The notes beneath the pieces were generated by a model that searched no databases, was not told where the DNA came from, and was given only the letters and a program-made list of their open reading frames with translations. Below are positions 18,859-32,300 of a stretch of DNA of 51,976 nt, in pieces (position 1 is the first letter of the stretch; each line of letters begins with the position of its first letter). Source of the stretch: Ichthyophthirius multifiliis. Its lineage: Eukaryota; Ciliophora; Oligohymenophorea; Hymenostomatida. Both the position numbers and the translations under genes were made by a program. The stretch lies in assembly GCF_000220395.1 (NCBI RefSeq), contig NW_004086264.1, positions 1 through 51,976 of the forward strand, written 5' to 3'.

Positions 18859-21800
18859 TTAATTAGTTTTTTTTTCTTTTTTATTTAATTTTTATTTAAA
18901 TTTTTATATATAAATTAATAATTATTTAATATAATACTGAATCTATTTTTTGTTATGTGCATGAAATCATGTTTTAATTATTAGCTGTTTCTTTAATAAT
19001 TTTTATTACATTTTGCATAGGATTTAGTTTATTATCTTATATTAAAGAAACTTAAGTAATATATTATTTTTCGTCAAACATCTTATTTATAGACTATATT
19101 TATTATTTTGATAAATTAGGTGATATTTTTTTTTAGAGTAATTATTATTTTTTTTATTTTATATTATCAATATTTAATTCTTTATTTTAATTATATTTTT
19201 ATTCTAAAAAATAAGAATCTCGATTGCTTATATTAACTAAATCATTATTATTTGTAAAAGAAAGAATTTAAAAAACATTATTAAAACTATTATTGATATT
19301 ATTAGAAATAGATGATATATTATTACTAACTGATTCATCGATTTCTTCTTTTTAAATATGGATATTTGTTTATTTGAAATTATTTGGGATGTTTATTTCA
19401 TGTTATCTGCTACTTTTACTACTGTTAGTTTCTACAATTTCACAACTATTATATTCAGTATTTTTTATTTTCATACTAGAATTAAGTTAGTATTTACTTG
19501 ATTTTAAAGTATTTCTTTTTTAAATTGAAATCGAATAATTTGAACTAACAGAATTTTAAGAAACAAAGTTTTTTAAAGAATTACTATCTTTTTCTTGCTG
19601 TTATTGTAAGGAAGATGATTCTTATTTATTTATCTGTTATTATTATTTGATTTATTAGATAATATTTAGAGGAATGATATCTTAGATTTCTATTATATAC
19701 ATCTTTTTTTAATTATTATCGATTAATTCAAAAATTTCTTATGTTAAAATCAAATTGCAGTCGAAAGCATAAACTTCTTCATTGAAAAATCTTAAACTTT
19801 TTTCGCTTAAAAATTCGTTTAGAATATTTATTTTGGAAGCACTTTATTATTATTTGAATTTTTCGTGTTTAAAATTTTTAAAAGATTAGTAAAAAGATGA
19901 AAGTTAGGAAGGTAATATCATAATTTATTTAAAATTTTGAGTATTTTTTTTTTATTTTTCTCCGAAATATTAAAAAAAAATTTAATCTATTTCTGGAAAA
20001 ATCAATTATATAGGAATTCCTATTATGTTTTCTTTCTTAATAATAGAATCATTTTGTTTAAAAAATTTTATTATTTAAAAATTACAACCTTAAATTTAAA
20101 GATTCTCATTTAAAAGAAAAAAATAGGAAGAACTTTATAATTTCAAAATTAAAGCCGAAAACACAAAATCATTATTTAAATTAAAATAATAATTTATATA
20201 TATGTTTATTGGAAATAGAAAACCTTTCTTATCTTAAGAAATAGATTGTCTATAAGTTCTCATTATATTTCCTTTTCCTGTAATAATAAATTTTTCTATA
20301 ATCCTTTCGTGTATAGAAGAAATTGCATTTGGCATTAAATTTAAAACTGTTTGTACATTATAATCGAATTCGGCTTTTTTATAACCGAAGAATTGAGGAG
20401 TTCTTTCCGAATATTTTATTATTTTACCTTTTTTTTTTTAAAATGAGGCTATTATTGATACTACATTTCCTTTTAAAATATTTAAAGAATTTATCATATT
20501 CTTATTTATTTATAGGCTTTTACTTATTAATTCTTATAATCTATCTTCATATTTTATTGCATTCGTATGTTTAGTGAGAATTCGAGTGTTTATAATTGTT
20601 AGCATTTTCAAAAAATGCAAATTATTTTTTTATTGTTTTAATTATGTTTGAATTTTATCTTCTAAAAAATAAGTTTAGTTAATTAAAAAAACGAAATCTT
20701 TTTGCATCTCTAATAAGGATTTATAACCGTTTATTAGGTTTATGAAAATTTAAATTTTCTTTTCTAAAAGGAGGATTATTTATTGTTTAAAAATATCTTT
20801 CTTTTCTTCATTTAGTACTATTTTTTCAAAAAGCTGGTATTATAAAGAATTTTGTTAATCTTTTTTTCTAAAAGAATAGTTTAGAGACCTATCTTAGTTT
20901 TTTATTTGATTTTCGATAAAATTTATTATGAATTATTGGATAGTTTTATTAAAAAAATTTTTGGAAATTTCTTAACTTTATATTGTTATCATAAAAAAAG
21001 CATTTATTTTATTATTACGATTATTTATTAAAAAGTACCAATATTTTAAACAAAAAGAATCTATATTTTCATTTTTTTATTTTTTTAATTATTTTATTAA
21101 ATTTAAAAAATGATAGTTTATAAATTCATATATCCAATATTTAAAGAGATTTTTTTCGTGTATAATTTAAAAAAAGTTTTTTTTTAAAGATCTTATATTT
21201 ATTATTAGGGCTAGTTTAAATAAATATATTTTTTATTAAAATAAATATTTACATTCTAACTATTTTCTAATGTTTAACTTTTAATTTGTTAACTTGTATT
21301 CTTTTCTGAATTAATAAATGAAATACTTTACTAATAACTTTTATTATATAGAATATTTAAAAATTGTTAGGATTCTAATTAACATGGACAGTTTGCATCT
21401 CTGCATTTATTCTAATGAAAATAAAGGACTCCATGTAATGTAATTTGAGATTTAATATCGAATTCAGATTTTTCGAACATTTTTATTAAAATTTATAAAT
21501 AATAGCTTATTATGGCTATATTTTCATAATTTTTGCAAATTATTAGTTAATAAACTTAAGAGTTTAATTTATTTTAGATACCTTATAATAGCCAGAATAC
21601 TAATAGAGAAAAAAATAAAAAAAATTCTAAATGGAAATTATCTTTTAGTATATTGGAATATTCTCTTATAATTAATAATATGTAAGCGATAAAAAAAATG
21701 CTCAAAATTCTTAAATAATAAAAGGTATAGTAAACCCCATATATAGGAAATTTTTAAAAAAACTCAAAAAATAAAATAAAAAAAGTAAACATGCTATTAT

Positions 21801-22530
21801 ATACAAATATATGTTGTTTTTTATAAATATGCATAAATTTAGAGCTGAAATCATAAAATATTCAATAAAAATAATTTTTGAATATAAAGTTTTTAGAGGA
21901 TTTAGAGGAATTAGTTCATATGTATGGTTAATAATAATGTTTATTATAAAACATAGTATGAATAAAAATAAACTTATGTATATAAGTATTAGAAAATATT
22001 TATCTTATGAGGGTAGGTAAGCAAAGTATTTGCATGTAAAAATATATTCTGAGATTTTTTAAGTACAATAAAAGTAAGAAAAAAATAAATTTACTCTGAC
22101 GTTAAAATATAGCCATTTGAAAAAATCTAAATAGTTTAAAAAAAAAAATAGTTTATAATGAATTTTATTATTTTAATTTAAAATTTTTTCTTTTGGCAAA
22201 TTTATTAAAGCAAAGAAAAAATAAATGAATATGCAATCTATTATAAGAAATAATGTCAATGTAATATAGTATATAATCTAAGTTTATAGAATTCCACAAA
22301 AAGAAAATATTTGGCTATATAAAGATATTGTTATCCATAATTCAAATGTTTGAGAATTTTCATTTTTTTTTTTATTCTAACATATTATTGCGAGTCCATA
22401 TAGATTAAGAAAAAATAGAATTTAAAGAATTAAAGGTTTATAAATTTATTATTACTTTTTTTAAAGATTTTCTTAATGTATAAGAAAAAATATATTTGAA
22501 AATTTAGTCTATATTGTTTTTTAGTTAAAA
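16350..22530 (-). CDS. Large multi-pass membrane protein with PAS domain (tmcB-like)
   Basis: Resembles the large family of ciliate transmembrane proteins with an internal PAS domain (tmcB-like); molecular function is not established. The N-terminal third (about 21750-22450) reads as several hydrophobic helices. A short Cys cluster, CRDANCPC, at about 21390-21360 is a family landmark. The PAS-like part (about 20490-20120) contains YSERTPQFFGYKKAEF, NLMPNAISSIHERIIEKF, then ITGKGN and QDKKGFLFPI. A Ser/Asn/Gln-rich linker (19900-19000), more hydrophobic helices (including one near 18000) and a conserved C-terminal region ending near GGEYDLCYSEVAYQYP (about 16600) follow. A likely intron is 18782-18937, holding a TA repeat. 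The reading changes frame several times, so introns and probable single-base errors are unresolved. Both ends are approximate. The family call is from remembered sequence patterns. Confidence 0.6.
18802..18852. repeat. TA microsatellite
   Basis: An almost uninterrupted (TA)n tract of about 25 units. It falls in a probable intron (18782-18937 on the minus strand) of the PAS-domain membrane-protein gene. Confidence 0.9.
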
Positions 22531-23193
22531 AATTAAATTTTTTCATATATAATTTTTTTTTTTCTTATTATATTTATAATTTTATTTTTATAGTTATAAA
22601 TATTTCTAAAATTAAATTATATATTAAATTGTTGTTAAATTATATGTATATTTTTAAAATTTATAAAATATTTATTTATTTTGATTTAAAAATATGAACT
22701 TTAAATGTCTAAATAAATTATAAAGATTTTTATAAATAAAAAGTATAAAAAAAAATAAAAAATATAGTGATTTTAAATATAATGAATAGTAAAATAATTA
22801 TTTATATATTATTAAAATAAAATAAATGTTAAATATATTATTTGTATATATATTTTAATGTATAAAATAATTTCTTAATGGTTATTCATATTAAAATATA
22901 TAGTGCGAAGTTAAACTTACATTATATATTTACAATAAATTAATGTTAATTTAATATTTTAGTTTATATATAATTTTTAAAACATAAGTTATAAGATCCA
23001 TTGTTAATCAATTTATAAAAATTTATTTTATTAATTGAATTTTTTATATTTAAGAAAAATAATATTATATAAATAAAAAATATATATTAAATTAAAAAAA
23101 AAAAGCATTAATAATTAATAATATAAAATAGAAAAAAATAAATAAAAAAAATATCAATTAATATTTAATTAAAATCTAAAATATAAAAATTAA
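22531..23193. other. Divergent intergenic region
   Basis: Separates the minus-strand PAS-protein gene from the plus-strand SAPS gene, so it should contain both promoters. It is nearly pure A/T with long A-runs close to the SAPS start. No specific regulatory motif could be assigned. Confidence 0.5.
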
Positions 23194-26100
23194 ATGAATT
23201 GGACCTAAGATGCTAATAAAATTTAGTATTTACTCTAAAACAAAAACAATAACGATCCAGAAACCATATTCATAGACTTAATAAATAATTATGAAGAGCT
23301 TACAGCCGAATTTAAGCGTTTAAATCCAAAATTAATTGATTTTTTTCGCCATAACCCAAAACTAATAAAAATACTAATCGAATATATCACTATAGAATCT
23401 CCCGACCCGTCTAATCACGATCGCGGTTATAAATTTCCTTTAGGAGCAAATGAAGTATTTAATTGCGAAGTTCCGACGATGATGTTATCATTTTTTTAAA
23501 GTCAAAGATTAACTGCCGCCTGTGAAGAAGAAAATGTTTGCAAAAAAAAATATAATTGGCCTAATATGAATAAATTATTTGAGTTTATTGAAAATAAAAT
23601 AAATATTAATGAAGTTTTATCAAATTATTTTATGAATTTAATTTTAAATTTATTAAAAACAAAATAAAATTCGATGATTGAATATTTAATTTTATAAGAG
23701 GATGTTTTGGAAAATATAATGAAACATATTTATAATGACTCTATTTTGATTATTGCAAGAAATGCTTTTTTGGTAGAAAATGCTAAATAAGGTAAATAAG
23801 GTGCACTTTTAGTTTCGAGGATTTAAGAGAGGAAAATAGAAATTATAGAAAAGGAAATTTTTAATTTCTAAGAAATGTAAGATGATTAAGTTTTGAATTT
23901 CTCGAGTCTTATATGTGAGATTATTGGAAAATATTTCATTATTGTGGATGGGTAGTAGTTGATTGACTTAATAACTTCTAATAAAATAATTTTATAGATT
24001 TTTGAGATGTTTTTAAAGGGGAAAAAAATTGTTAGAAAATGTTGCTTGGACATTATTAGAGCTGTTTGTGTTTATTATGGGGATTCTTCTGCTAATTTCA
24101 TGAAGAGTTACTAGGAAGGATCGGAGCATTATGAGATTATGCTTGTTTAATTTGAAGAAATGTAATTTTTTTAAAGCTTGAAGAATCATTTTGGGGAATT
24201 TTAGAAGATTTTGGAATTAAAAGAAGAGGAAAAATATTGCGGGGTGGAAAGACTGAAAATTATAGAAATTTATTAAGCAATTGTATTTATTTAATTTCCT
24301 TTTGTGAGTAGTGTTTTGAAAGAAAATGGGGGATTTGGGAAAATTTGGGAAGTTTTTTTTAAGTTTTAATGGAATAATATTATGTAGTTAAAAGTTTTGG
24401 AGTTTTTAAGAGGGATTTTAGAAAATTTGGATAAAAATAAATACCTAAAAGAGTATTTAAGGGAGATTCAGGAAAAAAGTAGATTAGTTGATTTTATGAT
24501 TGAAAATACACAAAGTTTATAATTTGTATTTAATAAAGAGAGGAAAATAAATAAGGGATTTTTAGGAAATGTTGTCAGAATGGGGGAAATGCTTGATAGA
24601 TTTTTTATTAAATGTAGAGAGTAAAGTACTAATACGGAGTTTTTGGGATATAGGAATGGAAAATGGATAAGTTTTATGGAAAATTTAGACCTTTTGAGGG
24701 AAAAAGGATGCAGGGATTTGGGAAAATTTGAAGATTTTTTGGATGGTGTAGGAATCGGAAATGTAGATAACTAGGAAGATGAAATGGCAATTTATAAAGA
24801 ATATGAAAGGTAGTAAATGAGCTAGAAAATGAGGTAGAAAGCTAGTTATAAAGAGTAAGTTTTGTTAAAAAAGTACTTTTTGTTGAAAGTTTAGGTTGGA
24901 GGAGGGAATAATTAATGTTGTATTGAAAAAGATAAAGATGAGTAGGTGAAATTGGATGAGGAAAAGATGAAAAAAGAAGAAGAATAGAAAAAAGTAGAAA
25001 AATTAGTTAAATAAAACGATTATGAGAAACAAAAGAAAAAAGAAGAAGAGGAAAAATTAAAAAAGGAAGAAGAAGAAAGATTAATAAAAGAATAAGAAGA
25101 ATAAGAAGAAATATTAAAAAAAGAAGAAGAAAGGAAAAAAGAAGAATAAGAAAGATTAAAATAAGTAGAAGAAAAATTAAAAAGAGAAGAAGAATAAAAA
25201 TTAAAAGAAGAAGAGGAAAAAAGAAACAAAGAAGAAAAATAATTATAAGAAGAATTATTATTATAGGAATAAGAATAGTAAAGAAAGTAAGAAGAATTAG
25301 AAATATAAATAAAGCAAGAATAAGATTAATAAAAACTAGAATAATTATTAAAATAATAATAATAAGAAGAAGAAGAATTCAAGTTTAAGAAATAATAAGA
25401 AGAAATTCAGAAAATATTAGATGAAGTAAGAAATAAATAAGAAAAAGAAAAATAAATATAACTAGAAGAGGAAGAAAGATTAAAAAAAGATGAAGAAGAA
25501 GAAAAAAAAAGATTAAAAAAAAAATAAGAAGAAGAGGAAAGAAAATAAAAAGAAGAATAAGAAAGATTAAAAAAAGAAGATGATAACAAAAGAAAATAAA
25601 AATAAGAAGAAGAAGAAACATTAAAATAATAATAGGAATAAGAAGAAGAAAAAAAAAAAAAATAAGAAGAAGAAGAAAAAAGATTCCAGGAAAAATACCG
25701 ATAATAACTAGAAATAGAAGAATAACTTCGCCAACAACAATAATAAGAAGAAAAAGAAAATAGAAAAGATAACAAAAATGACACCGAGTAAGAAAAAAAA
25801 AACTCAGAGGAAGTAAATGAGGACGAATATAATTTAGATGATGAAGAAGAAGACTAAAACAGATAATAAATGATAAACAAATTAAAGGAAAAACTAATTA
25901 CTTAAGAAGAAAAAAACCAAAAATTAAAAAATATTGACTTATCAATGGCATCTTAAGAATAATAATATAAAGGTTTTAAAAAATAATAATAATTCAAATT
26001 TTAAGATGAAAAAGAAGAGGAACTTATTTTCAATCATAAATAGAAAAAATAGGAAAAAGGTTTTTTGAAAAAAAAGAATTAATTTAAAGGCTTTATGAGG

Positions 26101-26886
26101 TAGGAAAATGCTATTATTTAATTAGAAGAGGATTACTCGCCTTCGAATAAAAATCAAAAATAATTAACTTATGAAGAAATATAGGAGTAAATAGATGAAA
26201 TAAAGTAAAAATATGATAAAGTATATGAAGAAAATTGCAAATTTTTAGACTAAGATTTGAAAAATAAATAGTTAAGGGAAAGTTACAAGGATATGTAATA
26301 AAATAACCTCGCTTATTATCATGATTAGTTTTTTAGGATTTCTTAAGAATAAAAAGTTGGGTAGGAAGATATTTATTTGAAAAGAGAAAAAGAAATGTTA
26401 TTAATAAAAATATAATTTTAGATGGAATAAAAGATTTGGTAGACGAAATAATATGATTAGGGTAAAATTTTATAGTTAATGGATTGGTAAAAAAATTTTT
26501 TGGAAAATATCTAAAATCAATACGTTGATGTTGAAAATTAAATCAAAATCTCATTCTAAAATTAAATCAAAAAATAACATCAAAAATAACTTGAGTAGGA
26601 AATTAATTTCAAAGAATAAATTAAAAATATTAATTTTTAAAATATTTAATAAGATTAAATTTAAGATTCGCCTTCAAAAAAAAATCATCATTAAGCTTTT
26701 TAAAGGAAAGAATCTATTTCTAGAGGTAATTCTAAAAAATTGTCGTATATTGAAGCTGCGAAAGATGATCCTTATGATTATTAAGCAATGTCTTCTGGAA
26801 GAGATAAATCACCTAAACCTGGAAAGGGTAATTCAGCAGATTCCGAATCACCGATGATTAAAAGAATGGCTAGTAATATTAATTGA
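23194..26886 (+). CDS. SAPS-domain protein with long coiled coil (PP6 regulatory subunit-like)
   Basis: A single uninterrupted frame of 1230 codons plus TGA once TAA/TAG are read as Gln. Residues 1-580 resemble the SAPS/SIT4-associated (PP6R) family, helical-repeat proteins that bind the catalytic subunit of PP6/Sit4-type phosphatases. Supporting segments are LINNYEELTAEFKRLNPKLI, the region EVFNCEVPTMMLSFF (SAPS proteins have a similar CDVP block), a following NWPNMNKLFEFIE helix, and LSNYFMNLILNLLKTKQNS. Residues about 585-880 are an extreme Glu/Gln/Lys/Arg coiled coil. The last 350 residues are more mixed, also Gln/Lys-rich, and end in a Ser/Lys-rich tail. The coil is unusual for SAPS proteins and gives a long purine-rich strand. 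The coding strand is C-rich at the 5' end and strongly G-rich in the middle. Phosphatase binding is inferred from family only. Confidence 0.82.
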
Positions 26887-27377
26887 CTATTTTTTAATAT
26901 ATAGGTAATTTTAAAATATTTGCAACACTGATATTTTATTTAAATTATAATGATATATTAAACGGATTATAAATTATTGAAAGTTTGATAATATTAATCT
27001 TCGCAACCTTTTTTAATAATTACTGACTTTTTATGATATAAAGATAATATTATAAGATCAGTTTTTTTAATTTAATTTAAGTATTGCAAATGTTTTATAA
27101 TTTATTTTAATTTTAATTTTAGTTTTTTTATTTTTTATTTTTTAAATTAATTTATTAATTTTTATTATTTTAGATTAATATTAATAAAAAAAAAACATAA
27201 AATATTTAAATAAATAAAAACAAAAAAATACAATTTTTTTTTTTTTCATAAACAGTCATTAAAAATGTATATTTTTATATATTGTTTATAATAACAGAGA
27301 AAAAAAAGAACATAATAATTTAAAAGAACAAATTAAAAATTAAAAAAAAAAAAAAAAATTTAAATGTAAATAAAAAT
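26887..27377. other. Convergent intergenic region
   Basis: Lies between the 3' ends of the SAPS and PAP2-like genes. It contains several long A- and T-runs. No gene-like reading was seen. Confidence 0.5.
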
Positions 27378-28139
27378 TCATAATTCATTTTTCTACATTT
27401 TAGAAATATTTTATGAATCTAATTAATTTTACAAATTTGAAATATTATTGTTTTTATTTTTAAAAAAATAAACAATCATTTTTAAAAACTCATCAATATT
27501 TTGAGCATATTAAGAAAATATTATATAACAATAATGTCCTACTAATATCCCAACGATAATATCCACAGTATAATGTATCCTAAAGGCCACCATAACAATT
27601 ATCATATATATATTTATATAAAATGTTAAAAGTGCAAACCAATATTTTTTATTTTTTATCCATTCTAACATCACTAAAGTTAAAAACCCGCAATGTCCAG
27701 ACCAAAAAAAATCACTCGAAGTTCCGTATGGAATTGTCAAAGAAGGAAAACCAGGATTATCCCAAATAATTCCTTAAGGATGTGGAAAAATAATTATTTT
27801 TTAAATTATATTTCTCGATATATAAAAAGCAGCCATTGAATATAAAACTCTTCCTGTATTTATATAAAAAACCCAATATGTAAATAATGTTAAAAAACTA
27901 AAATCTATACATATTGAACTGGATACTTATAACAATTTTGCAATTAAATTATCTTAGTTTACTTTTTCGTTTATTTTTGTTAAATATTCCATAAATGGGT
28001 CATGAATTTATTTATATTTCTCTCTTGGTAAAAGTTAATAATGGGCTACGGATATTAATATTAATAATATTAATGTTAGAAATGCCTTTATAAATCTTAT
28101 TTATCTTTAATTTAAAAATTAAACGTCTTATTCAATCAT
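27378..28139 (-). CDS. PAP2/sphingomyelin-synthase-like membrane enzyme
   Basis: Single-exon gene of 253 residues with about five to six hydrophobic segments, the size of a sphingomyelin-synthase or PDCT-type enzyme. These enzymes move a phospho-headgroup between lipids (for example phosphocholine to ceramide or diacylglycerol) in the membrane. The catalytic histidines and aspartate of the family are visible: SSDFFWSGHCG (His near residue 147) and RIHYTVDIIVG (His near 189, Asp near 193), corresponding to the SGH and HYTVD motifs of sphingomyelin synthases. Upstream, FPHPQGIIWDNPGFPSL fits the loop before the first motif. A short cytosolic tail follows the last helix. Start ATG at 28139 precedes a Gln-rich basic N-terminus and the first helix. 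Stop TGA at 27380-27378. Substrate is not deducible. Confidence 0.85.
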
Positions 28140-28449
28140 TTTTATTTAAAAAAAAATTTATATTATATATAAATATTTAAAAAAATATAAATTATTTGCT
28201 ATAATTCAATAGATAATAATATTATGTTTTATATATATATAGTAATTAACTTATATAAATATAAAATTTTAATAAATATTTTTATATATTTTTAACTAAA
28301 AATAAATATAATATTTAAATTTTTATATATTATAAAAAAAAGAATACATAATGTATCGATAATTATTTATACATAAAGCAAAAATTGATAAATAGCTTTT
28401 GAAAAAATATAACTTTTTGTAAAATTTTATAATATTTTTTATTTTACAA
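28140..28449. other. Intergenic AT-rich stretch
   Basis: Upstream region of the PAP2-like gene. Nothing recognised beyond A/T-rich sequence. Confidence 0.5.
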
Positions 28450-29151
28450 AATAGTTACTCATTATATTATTATAATTAATTTATTCTTATTAATTAACAA
28501 GCCAATATTTTTGGAATTTTCTGGAAAAATAACATCTTCTCCTTTATTTATTTAACTTCTCTAACATTTGAATATAATATAAAAAAATAAAATTTGCCAT
28601 CATTTGTATATATGTTTTTATATCCTTCATATTTATTATTAGTCAATATCCTAATAATATATATTTTAATAATGAAAACTTTTAAATCTTTAATAAACTT
28701 AATTAATAAAATCTACTTCCAAATCCATTTATTTTTTATTTTTCTTCTCCACAATAAATATTTCCATTAGTAAAATAAAAAATTGATTCGTCATCCATTC
28801 CATTATTTTTGATTCTTTCCATATATATACTTCGAAGGATAAAAAGAAATTCCTTATCCAAATAATTAAGCATTCAAAAATTTTTCTTCTTATTAAATCA
28901 ATTTTGCTTATATGGTAAATTTTGATATTATTCAAATAATTGTGATTTTATTCAAATAAAAAATTTGCATTTATTTTTAATTCATCCTTTTTTTATACAT
29001 ATTTATTAAAGTTTTTGTTTTTTATCTAATTAAAAAGAACTATGCTTTTACAAATTAATGTAAGAATATTTGTTTGATATTTATATATCTAGAAATTATC
29101 TGTTTAATTTGATTCTGATGTTTAGTCTTCAATTTCGTTTCCGTTTCCCAT
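28450..29151 (-). pseudogene. MORN-repeat-like gene with broken frame
   Basis: An ATG at 29151 begins MGNGNEIEDQTSESNQ; Gly at position 2 suggests N-myristoylation. Further on, segments typical of MORN repeats (short motifs that mediate membrane and cytoskeleton attachment) appear in different frames: FGQGISFYPSKYIYGK at about 28850-28800, then FTNGNIYCGEEKQKINGFGS at about 28780-28715, and a weaker NNKYEGYKNIYTNDGKFY at about 28650-28590. No single frame or simple GT-AG intron set that I could find joins them, so this is either a decaying gene or one affected by several single-base sequence errors. The 3' limit is approximate. MORN assignment rests on the spacing of Gly, Tyr and Asn-Gly. Confidence 0.4.
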
Positions 29152-29390
29152 TTTTATTTATTATTACAATTTTTTTTTCTTTAAATTTTATCATAATTTA
29201 TTTTATATTAATTTAATATAACAATTTTTTAAAATTATTTTATAAAATTTTTAAAATATGTTTTTTATTAAAATAATAAAATTATTAATAATCTTCTAAA
29301 GTAATTATTTAATAGAAATTTTTTACAATTTAAAAAATTATATTTTTAATTAATACTATATATATTTATGTATATGTTTTTTAAAATAAA

Positions 29391-32300
29391 TCATTTTTCA
29401 GTAAATTTAACATCAATCTTTTATTATTCGAAATGACTTTTTAAAATATTCATTAACTCTCTCGCTTTTCTATTATGTCCATATTTTATTACAATTTCAT
29501 TAGAATTAAAACCGAAAATATTTTTTATATTTACATCATATTAGAAAATAAAAGTTTTCTTTTTCAAAATATAAATTACATTCTGAATTTTATGAAGACT
29601 TACTTTTTAATATTCAGATTAAGTATTTTTCTTTTTTTTTTAAAAAAAATAAATATTTTTATTTAAGAAAAATTACTTTTGCATAAATTAGCCTTAAATC
29701 AGTTAAAACAACTTCTCTAATATTCCTTTCTGATATTTTTATTTCATCATAATATAATATACTTTCATATTTTTCAGGATTTATTTTAAGTTTCTACATA
29801 ATATCAACTCCAACAACTAACTAGTATTCAAACTTAACAATTTTATCTTAAAATAATCTAGGAGGTCTACTTCTTATTTCCATTACATGTTCTTCATAAA
29901 TAGCTTAATTAAGTAATCCCTTATTTTAAAAAAATATATAATTATTTTTTATTAATATAAAAAGAAAACATCAAATATATTAATTGTGTAATCATAAACG
30001 GCAACAAACGGTTTTATAAATAAAGAAGCAATTGCTTAATAAATTCCTAAGAAAAATCCTAAAATAGATCTATTTTTACAACCTTTCAATGGTCTATAAT
30101 ATAATCCTACAATTGCATCTTAGAAAGAATTTATTAGATTTTTCCCGCCTTTCAATAATGTATGAATATATTTTATTTATTTATTAAAAAAAAACTTACC
30201 GATAACAAATCCATCATGTAAACTTTTAATTTATCTATTAATTTTTACTTATCTTTCTTATTAATATTTTTTATGAAAAGTTAGTTTAACTAAAATTCTT
30301 GTAAATAATCCTTTTAAATATTTTATAAATAATATTATATATTTATTTTATTTATTTACCTGTAATGCTTTTAAAAGTCTGATATAAACTATATAAAGTA
30401 TTTTTTATCAATGTGAAAATTCCTTAAGCTATTTTACCAATTGCTTATCTTCCTTCACCTTGAGTTAAAGCTTTTAAAGGCTCTAATATTAAATTACGAA
30501 TATTAATTGTAATCTCATTCAAAAGTTTTACAGGATTCCCAATAACTTCAAAACTGCCTAAAATCTTATATATTTCTTAAATAAATTATGTTGTATAATG
30601 TTTAGTTATCCTTGCATTAATATTTTCTGGTGTATTATATAAAAAAGATTAATTTAATGCATTTAATTTTATATTTGCTTAATCGATAGATACTAGCTCA
30701 AGTCCTGTTTTAAAATAAATTAAAAAATAATATAAAAACAAAAATATAAATATTAACCTAATTATGAGAAAATTAATAAAGGTGAAAATGCTGAAACTTA
30801 TTATTTTTTTTTTTTATTATCAGACATATTCAAAGTCAGGCAAAAATAAATAGGCTAAAAATTCAATTATTTAATATAAAGAGATTTTCTATAATTAGTG
30901 GTTGATTGGTTTAAATTATTTAAAAGGAAAGTTTCTAATTTTTAAAATTGGAAATTTTATGAAATTCTAACAACTTCCTTTTTGATTTTTTCAGGATTTT
31001 CATATATAAGTTTATCTAATTGTGATTTAAAACAAATAATAGTTTAAATTATTTATTAATCTAGTTTAATTTCGAAATAATCTATGAAAATTTAAAGTGA
31101 ATTAATCCATTAAATATTTTCTTTGTTTTATTCAGATTTCTAATTAAATTAAATTAATGATTCGGAATTTTATTCAACTTAAATATTTTCTTAATCTTCG
31201 TCTTATGTGATCATTTTTTTATCTTAATCTGTATTAATATTATTATTTTAAATATTTTATTTATTATTGTTTTAATTATTATCTTAATTTAGATAACTTT
31301 ATTTTTTTGTTTTTCGCCTTGACATATTTTATTTTAATTACATTTCTGTGCTTTTTTTAATTTGTTAATTATTATTAATTAATATTTGAACATCTTGATT
31401 TATTAATTATCCCTAATCTTAATTATTTGAAGTAAATGTTTAGATATTCTATTTTACATCTTCTTAAGAATCTATATTAATTTACACATGCTTTTATTAA
31501 AGTTAAGACTATTTTAATTAATTTACAGATTAGTCATTATTTTAATTATTTTCTTTAATTTTTTATTCTTAGTAATTTTCCTCTACTAAATTCACTTATT
31601 CATTATTAATATTTTTCCAATTAATTTACACAAAAACAAAGGGCGGTGGATTTTCTCCAACACTTTTCTTATCTGAAGCAAAGACAACAGGATATTAAAC
31701 CTACTCACTTTAATTATTTATATAAATATTTTCTACGTTTAACTATAAGAAACTATTCTAAACGACTTTCATTTTTTATAAATTTCCTGAGCTTTAAAAT
31801 TATTCTTCATTTTCGTCTTTTTCCATTATTGTCATTATTTTATTTGGAATTTATTTATTTTCAACTTCTTCCTCTTCATGTTCTTCATATATGTATTTTA
31901 TATTCTTCGTAAAAATACACAGCAAATTTTTTAAAGTTATTGAAAATAACTCTTAAGTTCTATTATCTATAATACTTATCCCTATCATATTACCTATATG
32001 TAATTTATTAACTTAGTTTATTGTTTTAAAAGGTTTCCCGTCTTCATCATATGTATATATATTATTTTATAAAATATTTTTTTTTTTATCATTTGCTCCT
32101 TGATTTCTCACAAAAAAAGTTATTTCCATTGTTCCATTTCTAGGTTCTATTTTAAATTCCACCTTTTCAGGTGTGTTTACTAATATTGAGGAATTGATAC
32201 AATTATACCATTCTATGTATTCTTAGGTTTCTAATTTAAGTCTTATTTCTATTGCTTTTTAAGACTTAGTGGTTATGATAAAACCATTTCGGCTTTATTC

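Noticed and set aside
21811-22020. Plus-strand 69-codon ORF
   Set aside because: The minus strand reads hydrophobic helices continuous with the N-terminal part of the PAS-domain membrane protein.
25385-25784. Minus-strand Ser/Phe/Leu-rich ORFs of up to 125 codons
   Set aside because: They are the complement of the Glu/Lys/Gln coiled-coil codons of the SAPS gene; composition follows from the purine-rich sense strand.
26525-26857. Plus-strand 110-codon standard-code ORF
   Set aside because: It overlaps the SAPS reading frame, which continues in another frame with TAA/TAG as Gln to TGA at 26884.
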